DNA of 64,000 nucleotides from assembly GCF_016892605.1 (NCBI RefSeq), contig NZ_JAFEMV010000006.1:1-64000 (forward strand), written 5' to 3'. The notes under the pieces were generated by a model that was given only the letters and a program-made list of their open reading frames with translations, searched no databases and had not been told where the DNA came from. Every line of letters begins with the position of its first letter. Within the stretch, counting starts at the first letter, position 1. Below, piece by piece: positions 10,677 to 19,702 of the stretch. The DNA is from Desemzia sp. RIT 804. GTDB taxonomy: Bacteria > Bacillota > Bacilli > Lactobacillales > Carnobacteriaceae. Position numbers and translations under genes: made by a program.

Positions 10677-10886
10677 TTAAAGTTTACTGCTCGATTCGTT
10701 TTTCTTCTCTGCAGTTTCGAGAACTTTTTTCATTTTACGTTCAAAATCTCTTCTTGGCATCATAACCATATGACCGCATTTCGTACATTTGATACGAATA
10801 TCCATTCCCATACGGATGATCTGCCAACGATTTTCGCCACAAGGATGAGGTTTCTTCATTTCTACAATATCATTTAAATCATACAT
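10677..10886 (-). CDS. DUF951 small zinc-ribbon-like protein
   Basis: A 69-residue cytoplasmic protein, MYDLNDIVEMKKPHPCG, with a CxxC motif in KCTKCGH and an earlier Cys in HPCGENRW. This pattern is typical of the DUF951 family that sits between parB and ychF in Firmicutes. The frame is open further upstream into the parB stop region, but the ATG at 10886 gives the family length and has a GGAAGTGG site before it. Function is unknown; a nucleic-acid-binding role is only a guess from the zinc-ribbon look. Confidence 0.82.
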   Translation of the reverse strand: MYDLNDIVEMKKPHPCGENRWQIIRMGMDIRIKCTKCGHMVMMPRRDFERKMKKVLETAEKKNESSSKL

Positions 10887-10932
10887 TAAAGCCACTTCCA
10901 TTCTTGTATTTGTACAGTGTAACAGTCTTGAT

Positions 10933-11820
10933 TTATTCCTCGTCAAATTGGATCTCAAGGATATCCAAGATACGAGTTAGATCTTCTGTAGAAAGATACT
11001 CGATTTCGATCTTTCCTTTACTTTTCTTGTCATTGATTGAGACATTTGTACCGAATTTATCCATCAAGCGTTCTTCGCTTTCACGAATATAATAAGGTTT
11101 TTTTACTGGTTCTTTAGACTGTGGTTTTTGTTTGCTTTCATTCATTTGCGACACTAATTGCTCGATTTGACGAACCGTTAGATTCTCTTTGATTACTTTT
11201 TTGGCTACTTTGACAATTTGCTTCTTGTCTTTTAACCCTAATAAAGTACGAGCTTGTCCCATTGAAATAGCATTCGTTTGCAGCATTTTTTTGACTTCTT
11301 CAGGCAACCCCAATAGTCTTAAATAATTCGCAATATATGGACGGCTTTTTCCTAAACGTTGCGCCACTTCTTCTTGTGTCAATTTCAAATTTTTCATCAG
11401 CATATTGTACGCTTCAGCTTCTTCAAGAGGCGATAAATCTTCCCGCTGCAAATTCTCCAACACTGCAACTTGCATCATCGTTTCTTCATCAAATTCTCTA
11501 ACAATAGCCGGAATCGTTTCTTTACCTGCTATTTTAGAAGCTCTAAAGCGACGCTCTCCGGCAATGATCTCAAAGCCTTTTGCAGAAGACTCCCGCAAAA
11601 TAATCGGTTGAAATACACCAGATTGTTTGATCGAAGCTGCTAGCTCATTCAACGCTTCTTCATCAAAGGTACGGCGTGGTTGGTAAGGATTAGGACGAAT
11701 CTCGCCCAACTGGATCTCTTGTACCCGTTCGTCATTCGCGTCCACTTTATCAAATTCTGCAAATTCAGTAAACAAAGCGTCAATTCCGCGACCGAGACCT
11801 TTACTGTTTTTATTAACCAA
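10933..11820 (-). CDS. parB: Chromosome partitioning protein ParB (Spo0J)
   Basis: A 295-residue CTP-dependent DNA clamp that loads on parS near the origin. The N-terminus NKNSKGLGRGIDALF is the ParA-stimulating motif. The CTP-binding/ParB domain with ENLQREDLSPLEEAEAY follows, then a helix-turn-helix with QRLGKSRPYIANYLRLLGLP. The C-terminal dimerisation region contains IEIEYLSTEDL. Its start overlaps the parA stop by eight bases, indicating one operon. Candidate parS sites are at 4497, 50193 and 51463. Confidence 0.94.
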   Translation of the reverse strand: MVNKNSKGLGRGIDALFTEFAEFDKVDANDERVQEIQLGEIRPNPYQPRRTFDEEALNELAASIKQSGVFQPIILRESSAKGFEIIAGERRFRASKIAGKETIPAIVREFDEETMMQVAVLENLQREDLSPLEEAEAYNMLMKNLKLTQEEVAQRLGKSRPYIANYLRLLGLPEEVKKMLQTNAISMGQARTLLGLKDKKQIVKVAKKVIKENLTVRQIEQLVSQMNESKQKPQSKEPVKKPYYIRESEERLMDKFGTNVSINDKKSKGKIEIEYLSTEDLTRILDILEIQFDEE

Positions 11821-12574
11821 CTGATAACACTTCCTTTGCTAGTTCAACATAAACTTCTGCACCTCTGGAACGTGGATCATAATCAATAATAGATAAACCA
11901 TGGCTTGGAGCTTCAGATAAACGGATATTTCGTGGAATGATTGTTTTATAGACTTTTTCACGGAAATATTTTTTCACTTCATCCACTACCTCATAGCCTA
12001 AATTTGTTCGTGCATCTAACATGGTCAACAATACCCCTTCGATCCGTAAATCAGGATTAAAGTGTTTTTGGACCAATCGAACAGTGTTCAGCAATTGACT
12101 TAACCCTTCAAGGGCATAGTATTCGCATTGTACTGGGATAAGGATAGAATCACTAGCTGTAAAAGCATTGATGGTTAAGTGCCCTAGTGATGGCGGACAA
12201 TCAATCAAAATATAATCGTACTCATCTTGCAAGTCTCGCAGAGCACTTTTCAAGCGAGATTCACGAGCCATTTGTGTCGTTAATTCAATTTCTGCTCCAG
12301 CCAATTGAATCGTTGCCGGTACTACCCATAGATTTTCTCTAGAGGAAGGCATGACGACTTCTCCTATTGGAGTTTCGTTCACCAATACATCATAAATGTC
12401 TTTTTCAACATCTGCCTTGCGTACTCCTAAACCACTTGTCGCATTTCCTTGAGCATCAATATCAATCAATAAAATTTTCTTTCCTTGATGCGCCAATGCA
12501 GCGCCTAGATTTACCGTTGTGGTTGTTTTTCCAACGCCGCCTTTTTGATTTGCTACTGATATCACTCGGGCCAT
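11813..12574 (-). CDS. parA: Chromosome partitioning ATPase ParA (Soj)
   Basis: A 253-residue Walker-type ATPase that works with ParB in origin segregation and regulates DnaA in related bacteria. The deviant Walker A KGGVGKTTTTVNL is at the N-terminus, DCPPSLG is the switch II region, and the protein ends in a typical C-terminal helix. It is translationally coupled to parB. The preceding noc gene is separated by a terminator. Confidence 0.94.
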   Translation of the reverse strand: MARVISVANQKGGVGKTTTTVNLGAALAHQGKKILLIDIDAQGNATSGLGVRKADVEKDIYDVLVNETPIGEVVMPSSRENLWVVPATIQLAGAEIELTTQMARESRLKSALRDLQDEYDYILIDCPPSLGHLTINAFTASDSILIPVQCEYYALEGLSQLLNTVRLVQKHFNPDLRIEGVLLTMLDARTNLGYEVVDEVKKYFREKVYKTIIPRNIRLSEAPSHGLSIIDYDPRSRGAEVYVELAKEVLSVG

Positions 12575-12632
12575 TTCATTTCCTCCATATTATAAACTCG
12601 CTAAAACTGAACAATTCTTCTTTTCCAACACC

Positions 12633-12665
12633 AAAAAGAGAGATACGACACGCATCTCTCTTTAT
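12633..12665 (-). terminator. noc terminator
   Basis: On the minus strand AAAGAGAGAT and ATCTCTCTTT arms with a 9-base loop and a T-run, between noc and parA. Confidence 0.75.
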
Positions 12666-12702
12666 ACGCATCTTTTCCAAATGATTTTTCATTTGCCGCT
12701 CT

Positions 12703-13575
12703 TTATTCTTTTTTTTCTTTAGGAATCTCGATCGTTATGCGATAGACATCCTCTAAATTTTCTTCTGTTGCTTTGATTTTCATGCCGGTTTCTTTCACCA
12801 TAGATACGGTCTTTTTAATCGTATTCATAGCCAACCGAACATCTTTAGAGACACTTTTTCGTCTAGCTTTTTTAGGAATCTCTTGTGACAACTCTTCTGA
12901 TTCTTTTTTGATCAACTGTTCTACTTCTTTAACCGTTAGTTTCTCTTCTTTGATACGGTTAAGGTATTCTTGTTGTTTTTCTATATCCAACGCCAACAAA
13001 CTACGCCCATGACGTTCAGAAACTTCTTTTTGCAGTAAAGCCGTTTTCACTGGTTCAGATAACTTCAGCAACCTCAGCTTGTTCGCTACAAAAGATTGGC
13101 TTTTCCCGATCCGTCTTGCTAATGTTTCTTGAGTGATCTCATTCATTCGCATCAACTCACGGTAAGCTTGAGCTTCCTCAATAGAAGTCAATTCTTCACG
13201 CTGCAAATTCTCGATCAACGCTACAGATGCCGTTTCTTTATCCGTCATTTCCGTTACGATAGCCGAAACTTCTTTCCACTCTAGTAGTTGAACAGCCCGA
13301 AAACGACGTTCACCAGCAATGATCTCATATTGACCATCAGTTGTTTCACGTAAAATGATCGGCTGAATCAAACCATGTTCTTCTATTGTACGCGAAAGTT
13401 CCTGCAATTTTTCGTCATTAAATATTTTTCTTGGCTGGAACTGATTTGGGCGAATGTTTTCTATCGGAATCTGTTGCACTTTCGATGAATCATTGAGTTC
13501 CTCCGCAAATATTTCTTCAATTTTCTCTGTTTTCTTCTTGGATTTTCCTGAACCAAACAAATCAGACAAAGCCAT
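12703..13575 (-). CDS. noc: Nucleoid occlusion protein Noc (ParB paralogue)
   Basis: A 290-residue ParB-like CTPase clamp that binds Noc-binding sites and, through a membrane-associating N-terminus, blocks Z-ring assembly over the nucleoid. The N-terminus MALSDLFGSGKSKKK could supply the amphipathic segment. Core motifs RPNQFQPRKIF, GERRFRAV and ENLQREELTSIEEAQAY match the ParB/Noc fold. It lies directly downstream of rsmG and before parA, the usual place for noc. Three identical candidate binding 16-mers occur in this window. Confidence 0.9.
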   Translation of the reverse strand: MALSDLFGSGKSKKKTEKIEEIFAEELNDSSKVQQIPIENIRPNQFQPRKIFNDEKLQELSRTIEEHGLIQPIILRETTDGQYEIIAGERRFRAVQLLEWKEVSAIVTEMTDKETASVALIENLQREELTSIEEAQAYRELMRMNEITQETLARRIGKSQSFVANKLRLLKLSEPVKTALLQKEVSERHGRSLLALDIEKQQEYLNRIKEEKLTVKEVEQLIKKESEELSQEIPKKARRKSVSKDVRLAMNTIKKTVSMVKETGMKIKATEENLEDVYRITIEIPKEKKE

Positions 13576-13708
13576 AATTCGCTAAACTCCCCTTAATTTC
13601 TACTCTGTACAACTCCATATACTCCTCTATTATAACAAATGCCATTCTTAAAACATAGGTACCGCTAAAAAAGACAATCCTTGTTCAAATGCTGTCGCAA
13701 TCTGGTCT

Positions 13709-14425
13709 TTATAAAGGACTTTTGTTTGGTGTACCAGGTTTTCTAGGGTACTTATTTGGGGTTTCTTTTTTCTTATCGATCAATAGAATATGTCGTTCAC
13801 CCGCATCTTTGGGCAACTCAAATGAAAATTCTTCACGGAATTTACCGCCTAGAGTAGCGATAGCTTTTTTACTATCTTGCATTTCTGTTCCACTGCTAGC
13901 TGCTTTCATTGCGATAAATGTTCCGCCTTTTTTCACTAAAGGCAAACACAATTCCGATAAAACACTCATTCTGGCTACTGCTCTAGCAGTAACGTAGTCA
14001 AAGGTTTCTCTAAATTGCTTATTTTGACCAAATGTTTCTGCTCGATCATGGTACAAATGAACATTTTCCAATCCTAATGTTTCGACTAATAAATTTAAAA
14101 ATTGAATACGTTTATTTAATGAATCGACAATCGTTACTTCTAACTCTGGAAAAACGATTTTTAGGGGGATGCTCGGAAAGCCAGCACCAGCACCTACATC
14201 ACACAGGCTTTGGACCCCTTTAGTAAAATCCACGTACAATCCAGCAGTAATCGAATCATAAAAATGTTTCAAATAAACTTCTTCACGTTGTGTAATTGCG
14301 GTTAAGTTGATTTTTTCATTCCACTCTTGCAACAATTTTAAATACTGCTCAAACTGTTCCATTTTCTTATCCGTAAGCGGAATCCCCTTCTCTTGAAGGG
14401 CATTTTTAAACTCTTCTGGGTTCAT
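13709..14425 (-). CDS. rsmG: 16S rRNA (guanine-N7) methyltransferase RsmG/GidB
   Basis: A 238-residue SAM-dependent enzyme that methylates G527 of 16S rRNA; loss gives low-level streptomycin resistance in other bacteria. Motif I is [15 protein letters not shown], and a basic C-terminal tail ends [12 protein letters not shown]-like. The ATG at 14425 ([10 protein letters not shown]) has AAGGAG eight bases away; another ATG is one codon upstream. It normally follows mnmG, but here a 14-kb accessory block separates the two. Confidence 0.93.
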   Translation of the reverse strand: MNPEEFKNALQEKGIPLTDKKMEQFEQYLKLLQEWNEKINLTAITQREEVYLKHFYDSITAGLYVDFTKGVQSLCDVGAGAGFPSIPLKIVFPELEVTIVDSLNKRIQFLNLLVETLGLENVHLYHDRAETFGQNKQFRETFDYVTARAVARMSVLSELCLPLVKKGGTFIAMKAASSGTEMQDSKKAIATLGGKFREEFSFELPKDAGERHILLIDKKKETPNKYPRKPGTPNKSPL

Positions 14426-14607
14426 CATTCCAACTCCTTGTTTTCCAAACGTGAAACACAATTTGTTTCACGGATTACTTGTTTAACTGTATAACAAATC
14501 CCTTTGAACTTCAATGCTTTTAGAAGAATTTTTACGAAAAATTTCCATTCATTTCTCTATCTGATAACAAAACAATTAGAAAAATTAAAATTAAATGAGT
14601 TTATTTG

Positions 14608-14636
14608 TTGACATTCTCATGGAAGGTCGTTAAACT
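14608..14636 (+). promoter_or_regulatory. Promoter before the trkH-like remnant and PTS IIC gene
   Basis: TTGACA (14608-14613), 17 bases, TAAACT (14631-14636). The transcript would meet a short reading frame and then a strong terminator before the next full gene. Confidence 0.65.
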
Positions 14637-14684
14637 GTTTTCAACGGTCAAAAAATACAGTGAAGACAAAGGAGTTGTTGAAAA

Positions 14685-14848
14685 ATGATGGATCTAAAAG
14701 CACATCTAACGAGACCAGTTTCTCGTATTTTCAGCAGCTCTTTTATCGTCATTGTCATTTTATTACTTTAGCTAGGATTCGAACTATTCATTTAGTTGAG
14801 TCCTTGTTCGCGTACACGGGCTTAGCTTTAGTAATGAAGCAAGCCTGA
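14685..14848 (+). pseudogene. Possible remnant of a TrkH/KtrB potassium transporter N-terminus, or a leader peptide
   Basis: A 28-codon frame (14685-14771) with a good AAGGAG site reads MMDLKAHLTRPVSRIFSSSF and then a hydrophobic stretch before a stop. In another frame soon after, HLVESLFAYTGLALV recalls the KtrB/TrkH motif DALFTATSAVCVTGL. I infer a gene lost by internal deletion, leaving promoter, start and terminator. The alternative is a regulatory leader peptide for the downstream PTS IIC-like gene. A protein comparison would decide. Confidence 0.4.
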
Positions 14849-14873
14849 ACGATTTGGGGCTTGCTTCTTTTTT
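14836..14873 (+). terminator. Strong intrinsic terminator
   Basis: GAAGCAAGCC and GGGCTTGCTTC arms followed by six T residues. It stands between the promoter at 14608 and the IIC-like gene at 14939, so it either ends a decayed gene or acts as an attenuator. Confidence 0.85.
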
Positions 14874-14938
14874 ATTTCGCTTTTTACCTAGACGTCATAA
14901 AAGACCGAAACTATCACTAAAAATGGAGGGCAACAAGT

Positions 14939-15955
14939 ATGAAAAAATATTTAGTAGATCGCATGTACAAGGCATCATCAGGAATAGCCAATGCTATTTT
15001 TGTCACCATCGGTATTGGCTTATTGTTAGAAACTATTGGCAACATGACTGGTCTCTCTGTTTTAGTGACTATTGGCGTAGCAACGAAAATGCTGATGGCA
15101 CCAGCAATCGGTGGAGGTATCGCCATTATGCTTGGTGGGAACACTTTGATCGTCTTTAGTGCTATGGCAGCTGGAACTGTAGGTGCAGGCGCTGTACAAA
15201 CAACTGCTGAAGGGTTGATCACCATTGCTTCAGGTGAACCTATTGGTTGTTTGATCGCAGCCACTATTGCTACTTTTGTTGGAAAACGGATTTCAGGAAA
15301 AACGCCATTAGATATGATGGCTATTCCTTTAGCAGCTGTTTTGGTTGGTGGTATCAGCGGGTATTATTTGAATTTTGCGATTTCGCCTTTATTGAATACG
15401 ATTAGTGCATTTATTTCTGCGTCTGTTGCTGGTTACCCTGTTATCGGTTCTGCTGTTATTGCTATGGTCGGAGGTCTTGTACTGATGTCTCCTGCTTCTT
15501 CCGCTGCAATAGCTATTGCATTAAACTTAGATCCAGTGTCTAGTGCAGCTATGTTGATAGGAACTACCAGTATGTATGTGGCCTTCTCTTTTGTATCTTT
15601 ACGTGAAAATGACTTAGGCGGATTTTTGGCTCAATTTGTTTGTACACCAAAAGTACAGCTGCCAAACATCATTAAAAATCCGATGATTCTTGTAGCACCG
15701 ACTATTGCATGTGCAATCGCTGCACCCATCGCAACGTCAGTACTTGGTTTGACTACTGCTAGCGCATTAGGCGGTCTGGGATTCTGTTCTTTCATCGCGC
15801 CGATCACTATACTTGGCAACCAAGGTTTGAGCAGCTTCCTCAACTACATGTTAGCTGGCGTGGTCGTTCCATTTGCAGTGACTTACTTTATTTCGTTCGC
15901 TATGAATAAATTCAAGTATGTACGCAAAGGCGATATGGCTTTAGTAGTTAAATAA
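14939..15955 (+). CDS. PTS IIC-like / PfoR family membrane protein
   Basis: A 338-residue, strongly hydrophobic protein with about nine transmembrane segments and many small residues, matching the PfoR-type EIIC-like family. No IIA or IIB domain or neighbour is present, so sugar phosphotransfer cannot be claimed. A GGAGGG site lies before the ATG and a terminator follows the stop. The only promoter I see upstream is at 14608, before an intervening terminator. Confidence 0.7.
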   Translation: MKKYLVDRMYKASSGIANAIFVTIGIGLLLETIGNMTGLSVLVTIGVATKMLMAPAIGGGIAIMLGGNTLIVFSAMAAGTVGAGAVQTTAEGLITIASGEPIGCLIAATIATFVGKRISGKTPLDMMAIPLAAVLVGGISGYYLNFAISPLLNTISAFISASVAGYPVIGSAVIAMVGGLVLMSPASSAAIAIALNLDPVSSAAMLIGTTSMYVAFSFVSLRENDLGGFLAQFVCTPKVQLPNIIKNPMILVAPTIACAIAAPIATSVLGLTTASALGGLGFCSFIAPITILGNQGLSSFLNYMLAGVVVPFAVTYFISFAMNKFKYVRKGDMALVVK

Positions 15956-15983
15956 AAGATTGCTTTTTAAATCTGGTATCTAA

Positions 15984-16035
15984 AATACACTCCCAAAACT
16001 GTTAAATTGCAACGGTTTTGGGAGTGTATTTTTTG
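15984..16035. terminator. Terminator after the IIC-like gene
   Basis: ACACTCCCAAAAC and GTTTTGGGAGTGT arms with a T-run. It also faces the convergent small gene at 16057 and may serve both directions. Confidence 0.85.
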
Positions 16036-16056
16036 AGCTACAATAAATGTTGCTGA

Positions 16057-16269
16057 CTAATTTTTAAATAACAATTTTATTCCTAGAACGAAAGAGAAGA
16101 TAGAAAGTATAGTGTATCTTACTATATGCATTGTTACTTCTAGAAAATATTGAGCGTTGTCTATTCCATTCTCACCAATCTCAGGATAGACAATATAGGG
16201 CAAACTAACTAGGATTACCACGGCTAATAAAATGAATATCCAGGCTATAGCTGTTTTATATTTTTTCAT
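16057..16269 (-). CDS. Small two-span membrane protein, unknown
   Basis: A 70-residue protein with two hydrophobic helices (about residues 7-27 and 46-66) separated by an acidic loop. AAAGGAAAT precedes the ATG. It is the last intact gene on the minus strand downstream of the exporter operon and could be part of it. No family was recognised. An immunity or accessory role is possible by context only. Confidence 0.6.
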   Translation of the reverse strand: MKKYKTAIAWIFILLAVVILVSLPYIVYPEIGENGIDNAQYFLEVTMHIVRYTILSIFSFVLGIKLLFKN

Positions 16270-16315
16270 ACATTATTTCCTTTCGCATCTCGTAAGATAA
16301 GAACTTATAAAGTGT

Positions 16316-16534
16316 TCACAGATTAAATAAAGTTATCACTATTCCCATTGCAAGCAATAAAACAACTATGCCTCTTACGAACAAATAATATTGAGGTGCT
16401 TGTTTATGATTTGCTTTCAAATCACAAGCATTTAAGGCAATTACAACCAGAAGGATAAGGATATTGCCTTTGATCTCTTATGGATATAAAATAAAACCCA
16501 TTATAGTGGCTAAGTTCATTACTGCTTTCTTCAT
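16316..16534 (-). pseudogene. Small membrane protein gene interrupted by a stop codon
   Basis: An ATG at 16534 with an AAGGAG site opens MKKAVMNLATIMGFILYP. A TAA stop follows, and the same frame then continues for 53 sense codons (EIKGNILILLVVIALNA and onward, ending in GIVITLFNL) to a TGA at 16316. The whole would be a 72-residue two-span membrane protein much like its neighbour at 16057. A single in-frame nonsense codon is the only defect seen. It sits 32 bases after the ABC permease gene. Confidence 0.6.
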
Positions 16535-16566
16535 TTTTTCTTTTATCTCCTTAACAAACGAATATG

Positions 16567-17772
16567 TTAAATAATATCAATAATCTCTTTCTTACTTGCC
16601 GCATTCGCTGGTGCGTAACTGAAAATCAATCCAACTAATGCAGATACTCCTATCGATACAAGGATCGTTAACAAGTCTAATCCCGTAGAAAACGGCAAGA
16701 AGAATGACGCAATGGAAGAAAATAGCCAACCGAATAAATAGCCAAGTATGCCTCCGATACTAGTCATCATAACGCCTTCTAAAACAAATTGTGCTCGAAT
16801 ACTTTTCTGAGAAGCTCCCAATGCACGACGAATTCCAATTTCTTTTGTACGTTCAGAAACAGAAATATACATCATGTTCATTACACCGATTCCAGCAATG
16901 AATAACGATATGCCTGCAACACTTGCGATAAATAACGTTATTCCTCTTAATACTTGAGATAATCCATCGTCCAGAGCAGACATGTCAAAATGCGTATAAA
17001 TGCCTCTATCGTTCATTGACCCTTCTTCTTCCAGCAGCGCTATACTTTCTTCCGCTACATCAGAAGGAAGCGAACCTCTGGCAACCGTTATACTGATCTG
17101 ATCTTCAATCGTATCTTCCTCATGATAACGATTATAGCTGTTTTTCGGAATTTCGATCTCCTGAGGAAGAAAACCAGCAAGAATACCTGAAGCATCATCG
17201 TCTCCTTCATATATCCCTACAATTGTATAAAGTTGATCTCCCAAAGATAGTCCTTTTCCTATAGCCGCTTCTTCGGTTTCATACTGACTCTCAACGAGAG
17301 AGTAGGGCGCAACCATCACTCGATTTTCCTTTTCATTATCAATAAAATCAAGTGACCTTCCAGCAATTACGGTTCTTCCACTATCCTCTATCAGTGAAGC
17401 ATCTATGTAATTCTCTTTTCCGTCAATCATCGTATCAAATGAAGCATACTCTGAATTCATACTAAGTATTTCCACACTTTGAACTCCTGTTACACTCTCA
17501 ATCATTCGAAGGTCATTATCAGAAAAAAAGTCTTCATTGGTTTCAAACATCCAATCCGTATCATCTGCTTGAAATTGAATATCTACTGTCAGCAATTCTC
17601 CTTCATCAGGATTCAGAGATTCTAAGACATAATTTTCAAAACCTCTGCCGATGGACATGATCGTACTAACAGCTGCAATTCCAATTACGATACCAATCAT
17701 CGTCAGAAAGCTTCGTTTTTTATTTTTAAGCAGTGCATTCCACGCACCTTTAAAGAACACTAACGGGCTCAA
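16567..17772 (-). CDS. ABC transporter permease, MacB/FtsX type
   Basis: A 401-residue permease. A first transmembrane helix (about 20-42, KKRSFLTMIGIVIGI) is followed by a large extracellular MacB-type periplasmic core-like domain (about 45-275) and three C-terminal helices with the FtsX-like segment. The start is TTG at 17772, five bases after a GAGGTGA site, and the gene follows the ATPase gene immediately. The length resembles the H subunit of circular-bacteriocin EFGH exporters. Export of a peptide or envelope-stress compound is inferred. Confidence 0.85.
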   Translation of the reverse strand: MSPLVFFKGAWNALLKNKKRSFLTMIGIVIGIAAVSTIMSIGRGFENYVLESLNPDEGELLTVDIQFQADDTDWMFETNEDFFSDNDLRMIESVTGVQSVEILSMNSEYASFDTMIDGKENYIDASLIEDSGRTVIAGRSLDFIDNEKENRVMVAPYSLVESQYETEEAAIGKGLSLGDQLYTIVGIYEGDDDASGILAGFLPQEIEIPKNSYNRYHEEDTIEDQISITVARGSLPSDVAEESIALLEEEGSMNDRGIYTHFDMSALDDGLSQVLRGITLFIASVAGISLFIAGIGVMNMMYISVSERTKEIGIRRALGASQKSIRAQFVLEGVMMTSIGGILGYLFGWLFSSIASFFLPFSTGLDLLTILVSIGVSALVGLIFSYAPANAASKKEIIDII

Positions 17773-17776
17773 GTCT

Positions 17777-18451
17777 TCACCTCACTTCTTCAGTCAGTAC
17801 GCCATCTTGCATACGGACTACACGGTTACAATATTCAACAGTCTTCGGATCATGCGTGACTAGAATAATCGTAACCCCTTCTTCTTCATTCAACTGTTTG
17901 AATATATTCATAATGTCTCGAGAGGTATGAGTATCAAGAGCTCCTGTTGGTTCATCAGCTAAAATGAAATCCGGATCATTGATAATGGCTCTAGCGATTG
18001 CAGCTCTCTGCTGTTGTCCACCTGATAATTGTTTAGGCATTTTTTTACCTTTATCACCGATTCCCAGCTTTTCAAGGAGTTCCGTTACTTTATCTTTAGT
18101 TTGACGATAATTCCATCCATCATACAGCAAAGGCAATTCTACGTTTTCTTCAATCGTCAATGTCTCAATCAGATTGAATTGCTGGAATACAAAACCGACT
18201 CGTTGATTTCTAAGTTTAGATAGATCCGCATCATTTTTTGATGTGACGATATTTCCTTCTAGAAAATAGTTTCCATCATAATTACGGTCAACAAACCCAA
18301 TTAAATTCAGCAAAGTAGACTTGCCTGAACCAGATGGTCCCATAATCGCTAAAAAATCTCCTTGATTGACTTCCAGTTCGACATTTTTCAATACAGGAAT
18401 CCACTCTCTGTCTGCTTTATAAGCTTTCCCAATTTTCTCCAGCTTAATCAT
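17777..18451 (-). CDS. ABC transporter ATPase, LolD/MacB type
   Basis: A 224-residue ATPase with Walker [13 protein letters not shown] (about 39-50), signature [14 protein letters not shown], Walker [12 protein letters not shown] and H-loop VTHD. It is a stand-alone nucleotide-binding subunit that pairs with the permease at 16567. Its start overlaps the stop of the membrane-fusion protein gene by eight bases, so the operon is tightly coupled. Confidence 0.93.
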   Translation of the reverse strand: MIKLEKIGKAYKADREWIPVLKNVELEVNQGDFLAIMGPSGSGKSTLLNLIGFVDRNYDGNYFLEGNIVTSKNDADLSKLRNQRVGFVFQQFNLIETLTIEENVELPLLYDGWNYRQTKDKVTELLEKLGIGDKGKKMPKQLSGGQQQRAAIARAIINDPDFILADEPTGALDTHTSRDIMNIFKQLNEEEGVTIILVTHDPKTVEYCNRVVRMQDGVLTEEVR

Positions 18452-19682
18452 ACATCACCATAACTTCATCGCCATCAGCAAGCTCAGAATGGGGGGCAAG
18501 CAGGACTTCTTCGTCAATCTCTAAACCAGCATCTAAAACGTAGAAATTGCTTTCTTCATGAACTTCGACTTCTCGGCGTTCAACGATTCCGTCAGCATTT
18601 ACAAAGATGATTTTGGTTCCATCTTCTTCAATCACAGCAGACTGAGGTAGATAGATGACCCCTTCACTGAAACCAACTTGAACAGAGAACCCATATTGAA
18701 TAGGTTCTTCTGGTATAACTGTAAATAGATATCTTGAAGAAGAAGATCCTTCTACACCAGCTTGTATAGGTAGAGAACTGATTTGATTGATTGTTCCGTT
18801 CACTTGTTTATCAGAGGTTACCAAACTGATTTGTACGGGGCTCTCTTCTTTTATTTTGTTATAGTCATACTCAGAAACAGTCGCTTCGACTTTTACGTCT
18901 TTAGACAATAAGCGAATAATAGGCTGTTCACTAGACTCCAGACTTGCCTCATCAGCATTGTTCAGTTCAACAATCCCTGAAAAGTCTGCTATAACAGTTG
19001 TCGTGACTCCACTTCTTAAGTTCCCAATCTCATATTCAATATCTTCCATTTGATCATTTAGATCTCGAATACTCATCTCAGCACTTTCGATTGCGGCTTC
19101 CGCTTCTGCTTTATCTGACTCATATTCCATCAAGTTTGTTTGTGCAACTTCGAATTCTGCATCCATACCTATATTTTCTTCTTCTGTCTCAGCAAGTGCT
19201 TGTACGTTCTGATTGCTTTTCTTTATGTTTGCATTCGCCGTGGTCAATGCGTCTTTGGCATTTGCTAGTGCCGTTTCTGCTTCAGAGCGACGTTCTTTTA
19301 ATCGACTGTACTGGCGATTCTGCTCATTTAGTAATTGTTGATTTTCTTCATTTGTATAAGTAAATAATTCCGTTTCCTCTTCTACTTCCTGCCCGTCTTC
19401 TACGAGAATTTCAGCGATCACTCCTTTTGACGGATCATAGTACTCTTCTTGAACCTCGGAAGCTTTTACTATTCCCTCAAATAAGATTGGATCTTCTTCC
19501 CTCACAATATGTACTGAATGTATTTCCTCTACTTCGCTTTGCACACTAGAACTCTGAAAGTGCTGAGCAATAAAGAAAACAAGTATAAGTACCACTATAA
19601 TTCCGACAGAAAGGAATCCTTTTCTTTCGCCAACCCGCTTCAAGAATGAACGGTTCGATGACTTTTTATCTTTTACTTTCAA
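18444..19682 (-). CDS. Membrane-fusion (HlyD/MacA-like) protein of the exporter
   Basis: A 412-residue periplasmic-adaptor-like protein anchored by one N-terminal helix (about 23-43). A split biotinyl-lipoyl-like domain contains GVIAEILVEDGQEVEEE, followed by a long coiled coil (about 110-215) and a beta-barrel domain. The start is a TTG at 19682; AGTAGGG lies upstream with suitable spacing. In Gram-positive bacteria such proteins cooperate with MacB-type exporters, including the F subunit of circular-bacteriocin EFGH systems, whose reported length is similar. Confidence 0.85.
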   Translation of the reverse strand: MKVKDKKSSNRSFLKRVGERKGFLSVGIIVVLILVFFIAQHFQSSSVQSEVEEIHSVHIVREEDPILFEGIVKASEVQEEYYDPSKGVIAEILVEDGQEVEEETELFTYTNEENQQLLNEQNRQYSRLKERRSEAETALANAKDALTTANANIKKSNQNVQALAETEEENIGMDAEFEVAQTNLMEYESDKAEAEAAIESAEMSIRDLNDQMEDIEYEIGNLRSGVTTTVIADFSGIVELNNADEASLESSEQPIIRLLSKDVKVEATVSEYDYNKIKEESPVQISLVTSDKQVNGTINQISSLPIQAGVEGSSSSRYLFTVIPEEPIQYGFSVQVGFSEGVIYLPQSAVIEEDGTKIIFVNADGIVERREVEVHEESNFYVLDAGLEIDEEVLLAPHSELADGDEVMVMYD

Positions 19683-19702
19683 ATTTATACCCTACTTTCT
19701 TT

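Noticed and set aside
14660-14848. Plus-strand frame of 62 codons as an intact gene
   Set aside because: It starts upstream of the real ribosome-binding site, which serves another frame, and its TrkH-like part begins only in its second half; handled as part of the remnant.
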